From Tritrichomonas foetus (taxonomy: Eukaryota; Parabasalia; Tritrichomonadida; Tritrichomonadidae), in contig MLAK01000533.1 in the NCBI GenBank assembly GCA_001839685.1, positions 1 through 64,000 of the forward strand: a stretch of DNA of 64,000 bases, read 5' to 3'. Positions 1 to 8,874 of this stretch are shown here, piece after piece. Numbering within the stretch: position 1 is the stretch's first letter; every line of letters begins with the position of its first letter. Both the position numbers and the translations under genes were made by a program. The notes beneath the pieces are model-generated. The model searched no databases. It saw only the letters and a program-made list of their open reading frames with translations, and was not told where the DNA came from.

Positions 1-418
1 CTAAACATAATTATTTTGAGAGCATTTTCGACTATCTTATCAAAAAATAATTATTCAATTCTATCAAAAAGTTTATAAAAAGTGGATTTTCGACTGACTG
101 ATTTTTTCCCTAATTTAGTTAATTTCACTAAGATATGATTCCTTGATTAATAAACATTTTATTTTCTTTCATTTTTCCAAGTAAACGGGCTATAACGGTC
201 CCAATAGGTGAATTTATATAAATATAGGTGAAATTATCCATTCAATTTTTGAATTAAGACCATTTTCTCTCTCAATCTCACTCTTTTCAATTTCCATTAA
301 CTGATTTTATGGTCATCAATCAAGCTGTTTTCAATTATTTTATATATAAAGGTACCGGCTATAATTACAACATCACTAAGAATAAGTTTCCAGAATCAAA
401 GAACCTATTAAATCATGC
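1..418. other. AT-rich left edge, no gene seen
   Basis: No convincing coding region, RNA gene or long repeat is visible here. The stretch is AT-rich and leads to the short ORF and promoter of the IFT81 gene. Confidence 0.5.
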
Positions 419-535
419 ATGACACAAAATACAGCGAATGTTCATGTCGGTAAATTGAAAGAATTTCTATCAATTGACCCAAAAAGTGACAATAACGAGA
501 ACTACACAATTATTTCGTCATTCAAGATAAAATGA
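419..535 (+). CDS. possible 38-residue micro-ORF overlapping the IFT81 start
   Basis: An ATG at 419 opens a 38-codon frame with ordinary protein-like composition (it begins MTQNTANVHVGKLKEF). It ends in a TGA at 533-535 that overlaps the ATGATG start of the IFT81 gene. The frame covers the predicted Inr of IFT81. It is therefore either an upstream gene overlapping that promoter, the remnant of an older gene end, or chance. No family is recognised. Expression is not shown by the sequence alone. Confidence 0.2.
   Translation: MTQNTANVHVGKLKEFLSIDPKSDNNENYTIISSFKIK
518..522 (+). promoter_or_regulatory. Inr-like initiator of the IFT81 gene
   Basis: TCATT matches the trichomonad Inr consensus TCA-Y-W. 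The presumed +1 A at 520 lies 12 bases before the ATG, a normal short 5' leader for trichomonads. Confidence 0.55.
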
Positions 536-2403
536 TGAACTACTTTGATCGTGATATTGAGGAACAACTTGTTTCTCTTCTCAAGTCAAACCTAAACACC
601 AGCTTTACATTGTTTCAGTTTGCCGAATTAAGTGGTCGTGATCTCCTCGATTTATTTGAGACGGTTATACACGCAATCGACGAAAACCAACCAGAAAAAA
701 TCGGAACAGAGAAGATCGAAGCAACTGTTGAGAGGACTTCTGAGTTCCTTCGCGTTTTGAAATATGAATTTCCGGTCGAACCAGAAGAATGGGACGTTCG
801 ATTGGCTCGCGTTGACAAGGACTTGATTCATCCTGCAATGCTTTTCCTTCTCCGCGACTTCGAAGAGATGAAACGCCGTGCATATTTGGCGCGATATACG
901 GAAGAGGTCCCAATTCCAGAGGAAATTAGGGTAGACCCAACAGTTGCCGAACTTATAACCCAACATCGAGAGCTTCGCGAACAGTTCGAACAGATTCATA
1001 CCGAATATGAGGAATTAGGTGATACCAACGTAGAAGAGCTCAAAGCGACCATTGCTGACCTCGAAGCCGATAAAGCCAAGCTTGCAACCCGCGTTGCGGC
1101 CTTCAAACGAAAGACACAAAATGTCAAAAATATCGATGAGCTATTAAAATGGACTTCAAAATTGAGACAAGAAAATGAACGAGAAATGAAATTACAAGAA
1201 CAATTACAGAGATTAAGTGACGAAAAACGACTTCTTCTTCATCGTCAACAAGTTGCCACTGATCGTATCAAAAACACACGCACACATATGGAGCAGAGGC
1301 TAAACAATCTCAGGACTGAACTTGAGTCACTTAAAAACCAAGGTGCAGGTTCGGCTAGCGGAGACGATAAATCTTTAGTTTTTTGCCAACAGCAGGTTAT
1401 TGCTTCAAATAAGCGTCTCGATCAAAAAATGCAACAACTTGAACAACTTCAAAAGACTCGTTCTGACGCAGAACAACAACTTGCTCAACGCCAACGTGAT
1501 AATGCTATTGAAGTTCCATCACAAAGCCAATTTGTTATCTATGTTCGTAACTTAAAGACTAAGAATGAAACTTATAAAGGTTATCAAGCTGAATTAGCCG
1601 TTCATCGTAAAGAGCTAGTTGTTATGAAACGTACCGAAGAAATTGTTAAACAACAGGCAGAAAATGTTCACCAAGAAATCCTCAAAATTGAAAGACAAAG
1701 AGGAATTTCAGGTTTTCGTGAAGCCCGTGCACAACTTGAACAAGTTTCTGGTAAGAAAGCCGATTTGGATGATTCTAAAGCCACTACACTTGAAGAGATG
1801 TCACAAATCGTCAAAGAAATTCAAAGAAATATTCAACTCAGGCAAGATGAATTAAGACCTTATGTCGCTAAGCTTCAAGAACAAAGAAAGTTGAAAGCAG
1901 AAGTCGAATCTAAATATTTACAAGCGAAACAACGTTACCAAAACGCTATCAGTGAATATGAAGGTGCAGCAATGGAACTTGAAGAAGAAGCCAAGAAACT
2001 TAGACAAGACATTGCTACTTACCAATCCAAGTTCCATAACGTCTCACAGATGACTATGGGTCTTGAAAGATCTCTTAAACGCGTCAACGAGGAAAAGAAA
2101 GCAACCGAAACAGCAAATCCTGTATCAAATGATATTAAAACTTACACAGATTACTTCCAGAAGGCTCAGAGATCACTTAAAAAGCAGACAAAAACACTCA
2201 AAGAGCAGAAAAAGACACTCGGTGACCAAACAGATACAAACCAGAAGCAATTGGAGGCTTTCCAAACACTCAGGCAGTTCCTCCAGATAAAGGCAAAGTG
2301 CCAAAAGGACTCACAAATCAAAAAGGAGAAGGAAATGGAGAAAGACGAACACGAAAGAAACAAGCCGGAAGAAATTATCGATTTCCGTGTTGCAGACGAT
2401 TAA
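532..2403 (+). CDS. IFT81: IFT81-like intraflagellar transport protein
   Basis: This 623-residue protein matches IFT81, the IFT-B1 core subunit that with IFT74 carries tubulin along the flagellum. The first ~120 residues fit the calponin-homology-like head. They include the run around residues 75-118 where the family has LKY near the head's middle, then IHP, a W/F-LLR stretch and KRAYLARY. From about residue 130 to 605 the protein is almost continuous coiled coil rich in E, K, Q and R, as in family members, which are usually 620-680 residues. An Inr (TCATT) 12 bases upstream supports the first ATG; a second ATG follows at once. The TAA stop is at 2401-2403. Identification rests on the recognised head pattern plus architecture. 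The sequence looks intact, consistent with a flagellated cell. Confidence 0.85.
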   Translation: MMNYFDRDIEEQLVSLLKSNLNTSFTLFQFAELSGRDLLDLFETVIHAIDENQPEKIGTEKIEATVERTSEFLRVLKYEFPVEPEEWDVRLARVDKDLIHPAMLFLLRDFEEMKRRAYLARYTEEVPIPEEIRVDPTVAELITQHRELREQFEQIHTEYEELGDTNVEELKATIADLEADKAKLATRVAAFKRKTQNVKNIDELLKWTSKLRQENEREMKLQEQLQRLSDEKRLLLHRQQVATDRIKNTRTHMEQRLNNLRTELESLKNQGAGSASGDDKSLVFCQQQVIASNKRLDQKMQQLEQLQKTRSDAEQQLAQRQRDNAIEVPSQSQFVIYVRNLKTKNETYKGYQAELAVHRKELVVMKRTEEIVKQQAENVHQEILKIERQRGISGFREARAQLEQVSGKKADLDDSKATTLEEMSQIVKEIQRNIQLRQDELRPYVAKLQEQRKLKAEVESKYLQAKQRYQNAISEYEGAAMELEEEAKKLRQDIATYQSKFHNVSQMTMGLERSLKRVNEEKKATETANPVSNDIKTYTDYFQKAQRSLKKQTKTLKEQKKTLGDQTDTNQKQLEAFQTLRQFLQIKAKCQKDSQIKKEKEMEKDEHERNKPEEIIDFRVADD

Positions 2404-2607
2404 GCTTTACTTTAACGTTTTAATTTTTTAAAAATATTTTTATATACCACTTTCGACATTATATTTTAAACGCCCTATACATATATGATTTTTTATTCTT
2501 CTTCATGTAGTTATTTCTTTTCTAGTTTCCAATTGCAATATTCCTAAGAATTGATTTCAATAGCTATCACATGTAAACAAATTTAACTGGAATTCCAGCT
2601 AATGCTA

Positions 2608-2640
2608 CAAAGTGCAACCAGCTTTCTGGTGAACACTTTG
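2608..2640. repeat. two-part inverted repeat (potential hairpin)
   Basis: CAAAGTG at 2608-2614 pairs with CACTTTG at 2634-2640. Nested inside, CCAG-CTTT-CTGG forms a second stem. The two stems are separated by a small internal loop. It lies about 200 bases after the IFT81 stop, so it could be RNA structure or simply a degenerate repeat. Confidence 0.4.
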
Positions 2641-3030
2641 GTTAAAATGTACACTTTACAATTACATGAAGTGATTTTAAAATGTTCATGATTTGCAGAC
2701 TCATTTACAATTAGAAATGATGTTACTCCAATTAATCAAGAGACATTCAGTGATTATTCAGGATTAATGAATTCAACAAATCATGAAAGCAACTTTAAAG
2801 AATATGGGAATGGAGTTTTTCTCTGTTCTTTTCAGATTAAGATTATGACAGCCCAGGAAGTATACATACTTACCTGATGATATAAATGTGATTAAATATT
2901 GAATGAATGACAAACGAAACAAAGTGGTTCTGCAGATTGCCAATGACATCAAATTCTGTAGAAATTGAATTAGTTTCATATCAACGTTAATTTATCGTAT
3001 AGTATTGAATTTATTCAAATAGTTCACTCA

Positions 3031-3035
3031 TCATT
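3031..3035 (+). promoter_or_regulatory. Inr-like initiator of the Nudix gene
   Basis: TCATT with presumed +1 at 3033 lies 22 bases before the ATG at 3055. A second consensus match (TCACT) lies a few bases upstream, so the exact start could be either. Confidence 0.45.
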
Positions 3036-3054
3036 TCGTTTTCAAACATCAGCC

Positions 3055-3816
3055 ATGTCAGAGGTATCCTTAACTATTCGTAAGAAGCGTCGTTTTGGTG
3101 ATTATTTAATCAAATGGGAAGGCGAACTTTCAGATCCATCAAAAGTTGTTGAAGTCATCGAAGAAAATCTTCCGAGAATGATTGAAGAAGACTCGCCATC
3201 GATTTGGATCAGACTTTCAGGTAAAGATTTATCGCATATTACGTACTTCATGGACCACGGATTCAAAATGCATCGCATTAAAAACGGCGAAACTCTCGTA
3301 TTAAACAGGTGGTTAAGGCAGTCCTCTTATAATTTGCCGCCGTGCCCCTATTCCTACATAGGTGTTGGCGCTATGTGTTTTAACGAGGAAGGCAAGATCC
3401 TGGGCGTCCGAGAGAATTTCAAATATGGGCCGGGGCCATGGAAGATTCCAGGCGGGCTTTTCGATCCAAAAGTCGACAAAAAATTCTCTGATGCTGCTAT
3501 TCGCGAGTGCTTCGAAGAAACTGGAATCAAGGCGAAATTTGAATATGTCGGCGCTCAGCGTTTGACTTTAAATTCGGCTTTATTCCATCAGACAGACATT
3601 TATGTGGTTTGCAGGCTTTCTCCAATCACAACAGAAATTAAATTCGATCCGATCGAAATTGCTGATTGCCAGTGGATTACTGTTGATGAGCTCCTTGAAA
3701 AATGTAATCCAATTGCCAAACAATTTTTGATTCCAGCATTAAATAACAAGAATGGGGATCTTGAAACTCAATATCCTGCAAACGCCAGTACTATTTATCA
3801 TTCTAAATTAGAATAA
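3055..3816 (+). CDS. NUDT6-like Nudix hydrolase
   Basis: This 253-residue protein has the two-part layout of NUDT6 (FGF2-antisense protein) and plant Nudix 2/5/6/7-type enzymes. An N-terminal alpha/beta pre-Nudix domain (about 1-95) is followed by a Nudix fold (about 100-235). The Nudix box runs from G133-G134 to R150-E151-x-x-E154-E155-x-G157, so the metal-binding REx2EE core is complete. The box is unusual in two ways. Its first loop is two residues longer than in human NUDT6, and the first box Glu position is Lys. Such enzymes cleave nucleoside diphosphates linked to another group; the substrate cannot be told here. The TAA stop lies in a TAAA context. Confidence 0.8.
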   Translation: MSEVSLTIRKKRRFGDYLIKWEGELSDPSKVVEVIEENLPRMIEEDSPSIWIRLSGKDLSHITYFMDHGFKMHRIKNGETLVLNRWLRQSSYNLPPCPYSYIGVGAMCFNEEGKILGVRENFKYGPGPWKIPGGLFDPKVDKKFSDAAIRECFEETGIKAKFEYVGAQRLTLNSALFHQTDIYVVCRLSPITTEIKFDPIEIADCQWITVDELLEKCNPIAKQFLIPALNNKNGDLETQYPANASTIYHSKLE

Positions 3817-3912
3817 ACATATTCATTATAGTATTTATCGTTATTTTTGTACTCTATTTAATTATTTCCTTAATATTGCCTTAGATATTCAAGGATAAAA
3901 TGTTGGATTTCA

Positions 3913-6324
3913 ATGACCAAATATCAACAGAATATGAAATATTTCATAGACCGAATATATTTTCAATTTGATTTTAAATTGGCATACGTTATTCGGTTTC
4001 AAATAAGATTTAATTTGATGGAACCTGAAGAATACGATTTTTTAAAATTATGCAAACAATTCTTCAGAGGTCCAAATAAACCAACAGAACCTCTTCAACA
4101 GTTTTTTGCGCGATTAATCACCGATAATACAAAATTATCATTAACAAATGAAGTCAGGCAATACATTCCAAAGCTTGCCCAGGTAGAAAACGGAATGTTT
4201 ATCAACATGTTGACACACACAGTCGAGGGAATCACGCCAATGCACTTTGTTCCTGATCTTCAATTATCTCCCAAGCCGCCACGCCAGAAAACCCAGAAAA
4301 CCATGCCGAATCCAAGACGATGTAAAACAACACGCAACGACCTTCCAGTTTCCGACATCAAAGCTTTCATGAACAGATCGCAACATTTTGATAAACCACA
4401 AAGCAAAACCATTTCAAAACCACAAACCGCAAAAACATATTCAAATACAGCATCGCTCGCTGCATCAACTTTTCTTCGGCCGTTACCTCCTTTAAAAGAC
4501 TCAGAAACGAGTATTATTCATAATCTTTATGCAAAGCCAAAATCGACTTTTTATCTCTGTAAAAAGGCTCAGCCGTTTGATGAGAATTTGAAAGTCATTC
4601 CACCTGAGTATCCGCCTCACATGATTGGAAATCGGTATTCGATTATGACGAATCGAGGCGTTGTTTCAATTGAAGGCAAAAATTGTGAACTAACAGAATT
4701 AGATCAATACATTAAAGATAAAAACGATTTTTATTTACTTGAAAGAAATCTTTTCAGAAAAAGAGTGGCATATCAATCGTTTTATGTTTGGCGAAATCGT
4801 TATAAAGTTCATAATTTTGATTGTAAGATAAGAAAATTGAATGGCATAAATGCTATTATGGGTCCGGGCTTTCGTGCTACTCTTGATAAAATTAGAGGAC
4901 ACTTTTTAACAGTCACTGAAGACATGAAAGTCTTTCCAACCTCTTTTGATGCGAAAATTGATGATGCTGAGTATTCAGAAATGATTCAAATTGCTGCAGA
5001 CTCAATGGAAAAGATAACAGATGCAACATCCACACTTGCTGATGAAACAGCCAGAAAAATTGCTGAATTTTTCAATCAAATCCAATTAATGAAAGAAATG
5101 ATGAAATTAAATTTCAATGAATTACATGAATTAGATGTTATTCCACCAAATCTGAAACAATATTCGAGTGACCTTAAATATAAAACACCTTCATTACACC
5201 GAAACCAACTTCGTGAAGAGGAATTAAAAACAGAAAGAAAAGTTTCTCGAAGTAGAGAAGCTTATTTATCAACATTTTTCAAGAAAACAAGATCTTTATA
5301 TGCCGGCCTTTTAGTTATTCGTTGTCGTGAAATACTAAAAGAATTCCTAACTAGATTTGATTCGACAGTTTTTCAAGAACAACGAGCAACTAAATTTTTG
5401 GCTGTATTTGATGATAATCGAGGCTTAAAATTGTCTCCATCACGACAAGAATTTCATGACTGGGTTTTTAAAATCACTGAAGAAATAAAAGCAGCATTTT
5501 TAACTGAACCTCACCAACTTCCACTCGATTTAATTTCTGAATTGGATCCAAACTATAACTGTGAAATGGAGGATTTGTATAAATTACTTGGCCGATTTAA
5601 AGAAATTGATGTAATTTATGAAAATGTTGAAAAAGCAGCAGATAATGCTTTTATTTTCTTTGATAAAGAGCTCGACGATCATCGTCAATGGCTTCTTTAC
5701 TTTTCTGATATTCTGAAAATGTCTAGAGATTTTAACGAAATGCGAGATATGGATAAGCTTAAACATTTAGTTGAAACTCTTGTTAAAATCAGAGATGAGC
5801 TTCATTGTAAACCACGAAATATTTTCCATAAAATTGTTCATCAAAATGAATCACGAGCAGACTTTGTGGCTGATATGAAACCTGCCTGGGATGCTGCAAC
5901 TCGAATGCTTGATCGTGAAATGAAGGATTTGAAAGTAAGAGTTCTAAATGAATTAAATAATGAACTATTTATTGAAATTCAAGAAAAATTTGTACATTCA
6001 AAAGAAAAAAGAAAACTGTCAAGGGTCGATGTTGGAGCTTTCGAAGCAAGATGTTTAATTTATGCAATTATGTGCACATCTATTGTTCATGCATGGCCTG
6101 AGGCCATGTCAGACTGTCGTGCTAGTTTTGACACTGTATCACAAATGTATCAACAAATTGCTAATACATCGAAGTACACACATGCTGATGCTGCTGACAG
6201 TTATAATGAAAATGCCGAGAAGTTAAATGTTGCATGGGTAAGAGTTCAAGATGAAGAAGAATCCGAAAATGATGAAGAAGAGGATGAATATGAATATGTT
6301 GATGAAGAAGATGTCAATGATTGA
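3913..6324 (+). CDS. dynein heavy chain tail-like protein without motor
   Basis: This 803-codon frame resembles part of the N-terminal tail of axonemal dynein heavy chains. Around residues 270-340 there is the family's stretch with L-x-R-K-x-x-x-x-x-x-F-x-V-W-R-x-x, followed by a helical segment ending in 'R-x-x-L-x-x-I-R'. Later long helical segments (about 350-700) also look tail-like. There is no AAA motor, Walker A motif or microtubule-binding stalk. The first ~125 residues are unlike dynein, the region to ~200 is K/P/T-rich, and the end is strongly acidic. The start is uncertain: ATG 4018 (MEPEEYDFLK) is more protein-like than the AT-rich 35-codon extension, and a different-frame ATG at 3900 is also plausible. 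It may be an axonemal tail or docking factor. The assignment is from pattern memory and moderately sure. Confidence 0.5.
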   Translation: MTKYQQNMKYFIDRIYFQFDFKLAYVIRFQIRFNLMEPEEYDFLKLCKQFFRGPNKPTEPLQQFFARLITDNTKLSLTNEVRQYIPKLAQVENGMFINMLTHTVEGITPMHFVPDLQLSPKPPRQKTQKTMPNPRRCKTTRNDLPVSDIKAFMNRSQHFDKPQSKTISKPQTAKTYSNTASLAASTFLRPLPPLKDSETSIIHNLYAKPKSTFYLCKKAQPFDENLKVIPPEYPPHMIGNRYSIMTNRGVVSIEGKNCELTELDQYIKDKNDFYLLERNLFRKRVAYQSFYVWRNRYKVHNFDCKIRKLNGINAIMGPGFRATLDKIRGHFLTVTEDMKVFPTSFDAKIDDAEYSEMIQIAADSMEKITDATSTLADETARKIAEFFNQIQLMKEMMKLNFNELHELDVIPPNLKQYSSDLKYKTPSLHRNQLREEELKTERKVSRSREAYLSTFFKKTRSLYAGLLVIRCREILKEFLTRFDSTVFQEQRATKFLAVFDDNRGLKLSPSRQEFHDWVFKITEEIKAAFLTEPHQLPLDLISELDPNYNCEMEDLYKLLGRFKEIDVIYENVEKAADNAFIFFDKELDDHRQWLLYFSDILKMSRDFNEMRDMDKLKHLVETLVKIRDELHCKPRNIFHKIVHQNESRADFVADMKPAWDAATRMLDREMKDLKVRVLNELNNELFIEIQEKFVHSKEKRKLSRVDVGAFEARCLIYAIMCTSIVHAWPEAMSDCRASFDTVSQMYQQIANTSKYTHADAADSYNENAEKLNVAWVRVQDEEESENDEEEDEYEYVDEEDVND

Positions 6325-6566
6325 AAATAGACCTTTTCCTACTATTTAGCTTTGATATGTTTTTGGTTAATTTTGATAGATATTCTTATATTTGTAAATT
6401 GTGAATAATTCTACGATTTTTGATTAATTTGCTTATTTAATGACTTGTTTATCTTTTTTGTTTGATTTTTCTAGAATTTATTAGAAACGTTCTTATTCAA
6501 GTGATAATATGGAAATATGAAATTTGATGTGTTGATGTATATCTATTAAACGGTCTCCATTCATCA

Positions 6567-7358
6567 ATGGAGAACATTGATGGGATCGAACTGCTGAACA
6601 AAAAAAAGAAAATTATTACTAATTCGTCACTCATTGCGCTTTACCTGATCATCGCTTCGCATTTTACAGCACCTCCTTTGCTCGATTTATTTGCATTTTC
6701 AATTCGCGATTTTAAGCTCTCGATATTCCTCCCTTTGACATTTATTTTACCAGCAATCACAGAAACAAATCCATGGATTTTAATTCTGGATCTTTTCCCG
6801 CATTTTTTCTTTGGATTCGAAGTTGAGACCGCTCTTGGTTCAAAAGTTTACGCTTGCTCACTTTTTTACTCAGGAGTAGTAACCAATTCATTAACGTACC
6901 TAACAATTTTCATACTTAATCAATTTTTCAATTTCATGAATCCAGATTTTTATTTTGCATCTTCTGCACCAATTGTTTTATTTTCAATTACAACATTTTG
7001 TATATTTTTCAATTCATCATTTGGTCCCATTTCTAATCTCGGATCAACATCTTTGCTTGTTTATTATTTAATTTATATTTTAGGATTTTTGACAGGAATG
7101 ATCCAACACTGGATTCACTTGATAAACTTCATCTATGCACTAATTGTCAACTTTTTTATCATTCACTGGATTGACAATTCAATTTCACTAAAAAAATATT
7201 TTGAAACAATTTCACTTCAAGTTCACAAAAATCCATATTCAACAGTTCCAGACGATCCAGCATCAAAAAATGCTACTCAGAAACCAACAGACTTAGGTGT
7301 AGATTTAGAACCAATATCAGGCAAACAACTTTCACTTCCAAAACCCGAAAAAGTTTAA
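6567..7358 (+). CDS. TMEM115-like (rhomboid-related) Golgi membrane protein
   Basis: This 263-residue protein has several hydrophobic segments between residues 20 and 205 and a hydrophilic cytosolic tail of ~55 residues. The segment around residues 75-105 (DLFPHFFFGFEVETALGS, then ...VTNSLTYL) closely follows the conserved core of TMEM115/DUF1751 proteins. In those proteins an E-x-x-x-G-S turn sits between helices and a T-N-x-L-T helix follows. The family is rhomboid-like in fold but catalytically dead, and it acts in the Golgi, including retrograde transport. No GxSG serine motif or paired catalytic His is evident here, in line with a pseudoprotease. Only one ATG context is plausible (6567). 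The TAA stop is in TAAA. Another multi-pass family cannot be excluded. Confidence 0.55.
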   Translation: MENIDGIELLNKKKKIITNSSLIALYLIIASHFTAPPLLDLFAFSIRDFKLSIFLPLTFILPAITETNPWILILDLFPHFFFGFEVETALGSKVYACSLFYSGVVTNSLTYLTIFILNQFFNFMNPDFYFASSAPIVLFSITTFCIFFNSSFGPISNLGSTSLLVYYLIYILGFLTGMIQHWIHLINFIYALIVNFFIIHWIDNSISLKKYFETISLQVHKNPYSTVPDDPASKNATQKPTDLGVDLEPISGKQLSLPKPEKV

Positions 7359-8136
7359 ATTTTAGATTTTTTTGCATTTTTGTGATTTTTCATAATGAAA
7401 GGATAATAAAAACGAGATTAAAGCTTATTTGGTAATGATATTAGATTTGTAATTTATAGAATAGTGTATGAAATATGATAGGAAATGCTTTAGGAAGGCC
7501 TTCTGAAACAGCTATAAAAAGTTAAATAAGCATTTTATTTATTCGGAAATTCATGTTTTTTAAACTTTCTATCAACTTTTTTCTTTTATATGTTTCTATT
7601 TATTTATTTGTTCATTGATTTTTCTCGAAATGGTTTTATCAATGTGTGCTTTCTAATGCAATTGCCAATTCTGTTGTTGTTCATGAAAATTAATAATTCT
7701 ATTCTTTTCATATAAACATAAAGGCTCACCATTTCTCGAAATATTTTATTTTCATCTTGAAACTGACCAAATCACTGAATTTAACCATATAATATAAATA
7801 GAATTCTCAGTCATGAGGGAATATTGTTATTGAATACGATCGATCATGGATTTCTAGAATATTATGTGAAAACATGTCGATATCGATTCCATGAAAATTA
7901 ACGCTAACTACGATATCATTCAAAAATTTTATTATTTTTATTTGTTTATATCTTGCTCAATTTTGTTTTATATTATTTTATTTTCTTTTAATAATATTTT
8001 TAATTATATATATAAATTTAACAATACTAATGATTGAATATTTCAATGATATAAAAAGATATTATTGTTTGTTGCTTGCTTGAAATTAAATTGATTTTAA
8101 TCGTTCCCATTTATTTCTGAAAAAACACTATAATTC
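7359..8136. other. AT-rich spacer, nothing recognised
   Basis: This is a low-complexity AT-rich stretch between two + strand genes. No coding frame with protein-like composition, tRNA-like fold or terminal repeat was seen. Confidence 0.45.
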
Positions 8137-8514
8137 ATGGGAATAGAAACACTTTACATCGGTATTGGTGGTGCAATTGGTGCTTTTTGTCGAGCTGGTA
8201 TTATTGCTTTGTTTGATTTATGTTATAAAAAGAAATTCCCATTACCAGTTTTTTTCATCAACTGCCTGGGATGCTTGCTTGTTGGATTTTTCTCAGAGTG
8301 TCCTAGCTGGCCACATTATACTGAACATCTCAAAAGTAGCATCACTTCTGGATTCTGTGGCGGATTTACGACTTGGTCAACTTTCGCCACCCAAACATTG
8401 AAGCTTACTTTGAACAAAGATTTTTTAATTGTTATTTTGAATTTACTAACCAACCATATATTTGGATTTCTTTGTGTTTTTATTGGCCAAGAGATTGCAC
8501 GTGCATGTAAATGA
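8137..8514 (+). CDS. single-domain Fluc/CrcB fluoride channel
   Basis: This 125-residue, four-helix protein has the hallmarks of Fluc (CrcB) fluoride channels. These are GGAIGAFCR in helix 1, an Asn in the helix-2 FINCLG segment, and GFCGGFTTWSTF in broken helix 3. Fluc passively exports F- across the membrane. It works as an antiparallel dual-topology dimer when, as here, each gene encodes one domain. Eukaryotic FEX proteins normally fuse two such domains (about twice as long or more), so this has the bacterial form. The Phe-box TTFSTF reads TTWSTF: the first Phe is Trp. No second fluc gene lies nearby. Transfer from a bacterium is a reasonable inference. The ATG is directly at the first conserved residues. 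Confidence 0.85.
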   Translation: MGIETLYIGIGGAIGAFCRAGIIALFDLCYKKKFPLPVFFINCLGCLLVGFFSECPSWPHYTEHLKSSITSGFCGGFTTWSTFATQTLKLTLNKDFLIVILNLLTNHIFGFLCVFIGQEIARACK

Positions 8515-8874
8515 ATTGTTATATCAAGAATGTGCATGTTTGTAAATAAACTAGATAGATATACAACTAAATCAAAAATATTTTCTTTTTTTCATTTGAA
8601 TTTTTATTATCGAATGAATAATTTCGTCAAAATATCTTTCATACTGACTAAGCGCATTTTCAGTTTCAGATTTCAAAGATACTACATGCCTATCTTTTCA
8701 ATTGGATGACTAATTTTTATTCAAGATTTTCTGAAAGGAAATAAAAAAACATTTTATTATTTCAACTTTCGTAACATAAAGACTCATATGATATAGACAA
8801 AAAAATATTTAAAAAAGAATCATATAATAATCATAGTATTCATGGTAAGCTCTTTATTTTATTTTTAACTAATT
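8515..8874. other. convergent 3' spacer
   Basis: This is the AT-rich interval between the ends of the fluoride channel gene (+) and the carrier gene (-). Nothing is recognised beyond likely 3' untranslated DNA. Confidence 0.45.

Larger units (their letters stand above)
2404..3054. other. intergenic spacer with palindrome and hairpin
   Basis: No intact gene is seen. The spacer holds a perfect 12-bp palindrome (CTGGAATTCCAG, 2587-2598) followed by a hairpin-forming segment at 2608-2640. The Inr of the Nudix gene lies at its right end. Confidence 0.45.

Noticed and set aside
6567..7358. Active rhomboid protease
   Set aside because: No GxSG serine or catalytic His pair is visible; the TMEM115-like pseudoprotease form fits better.
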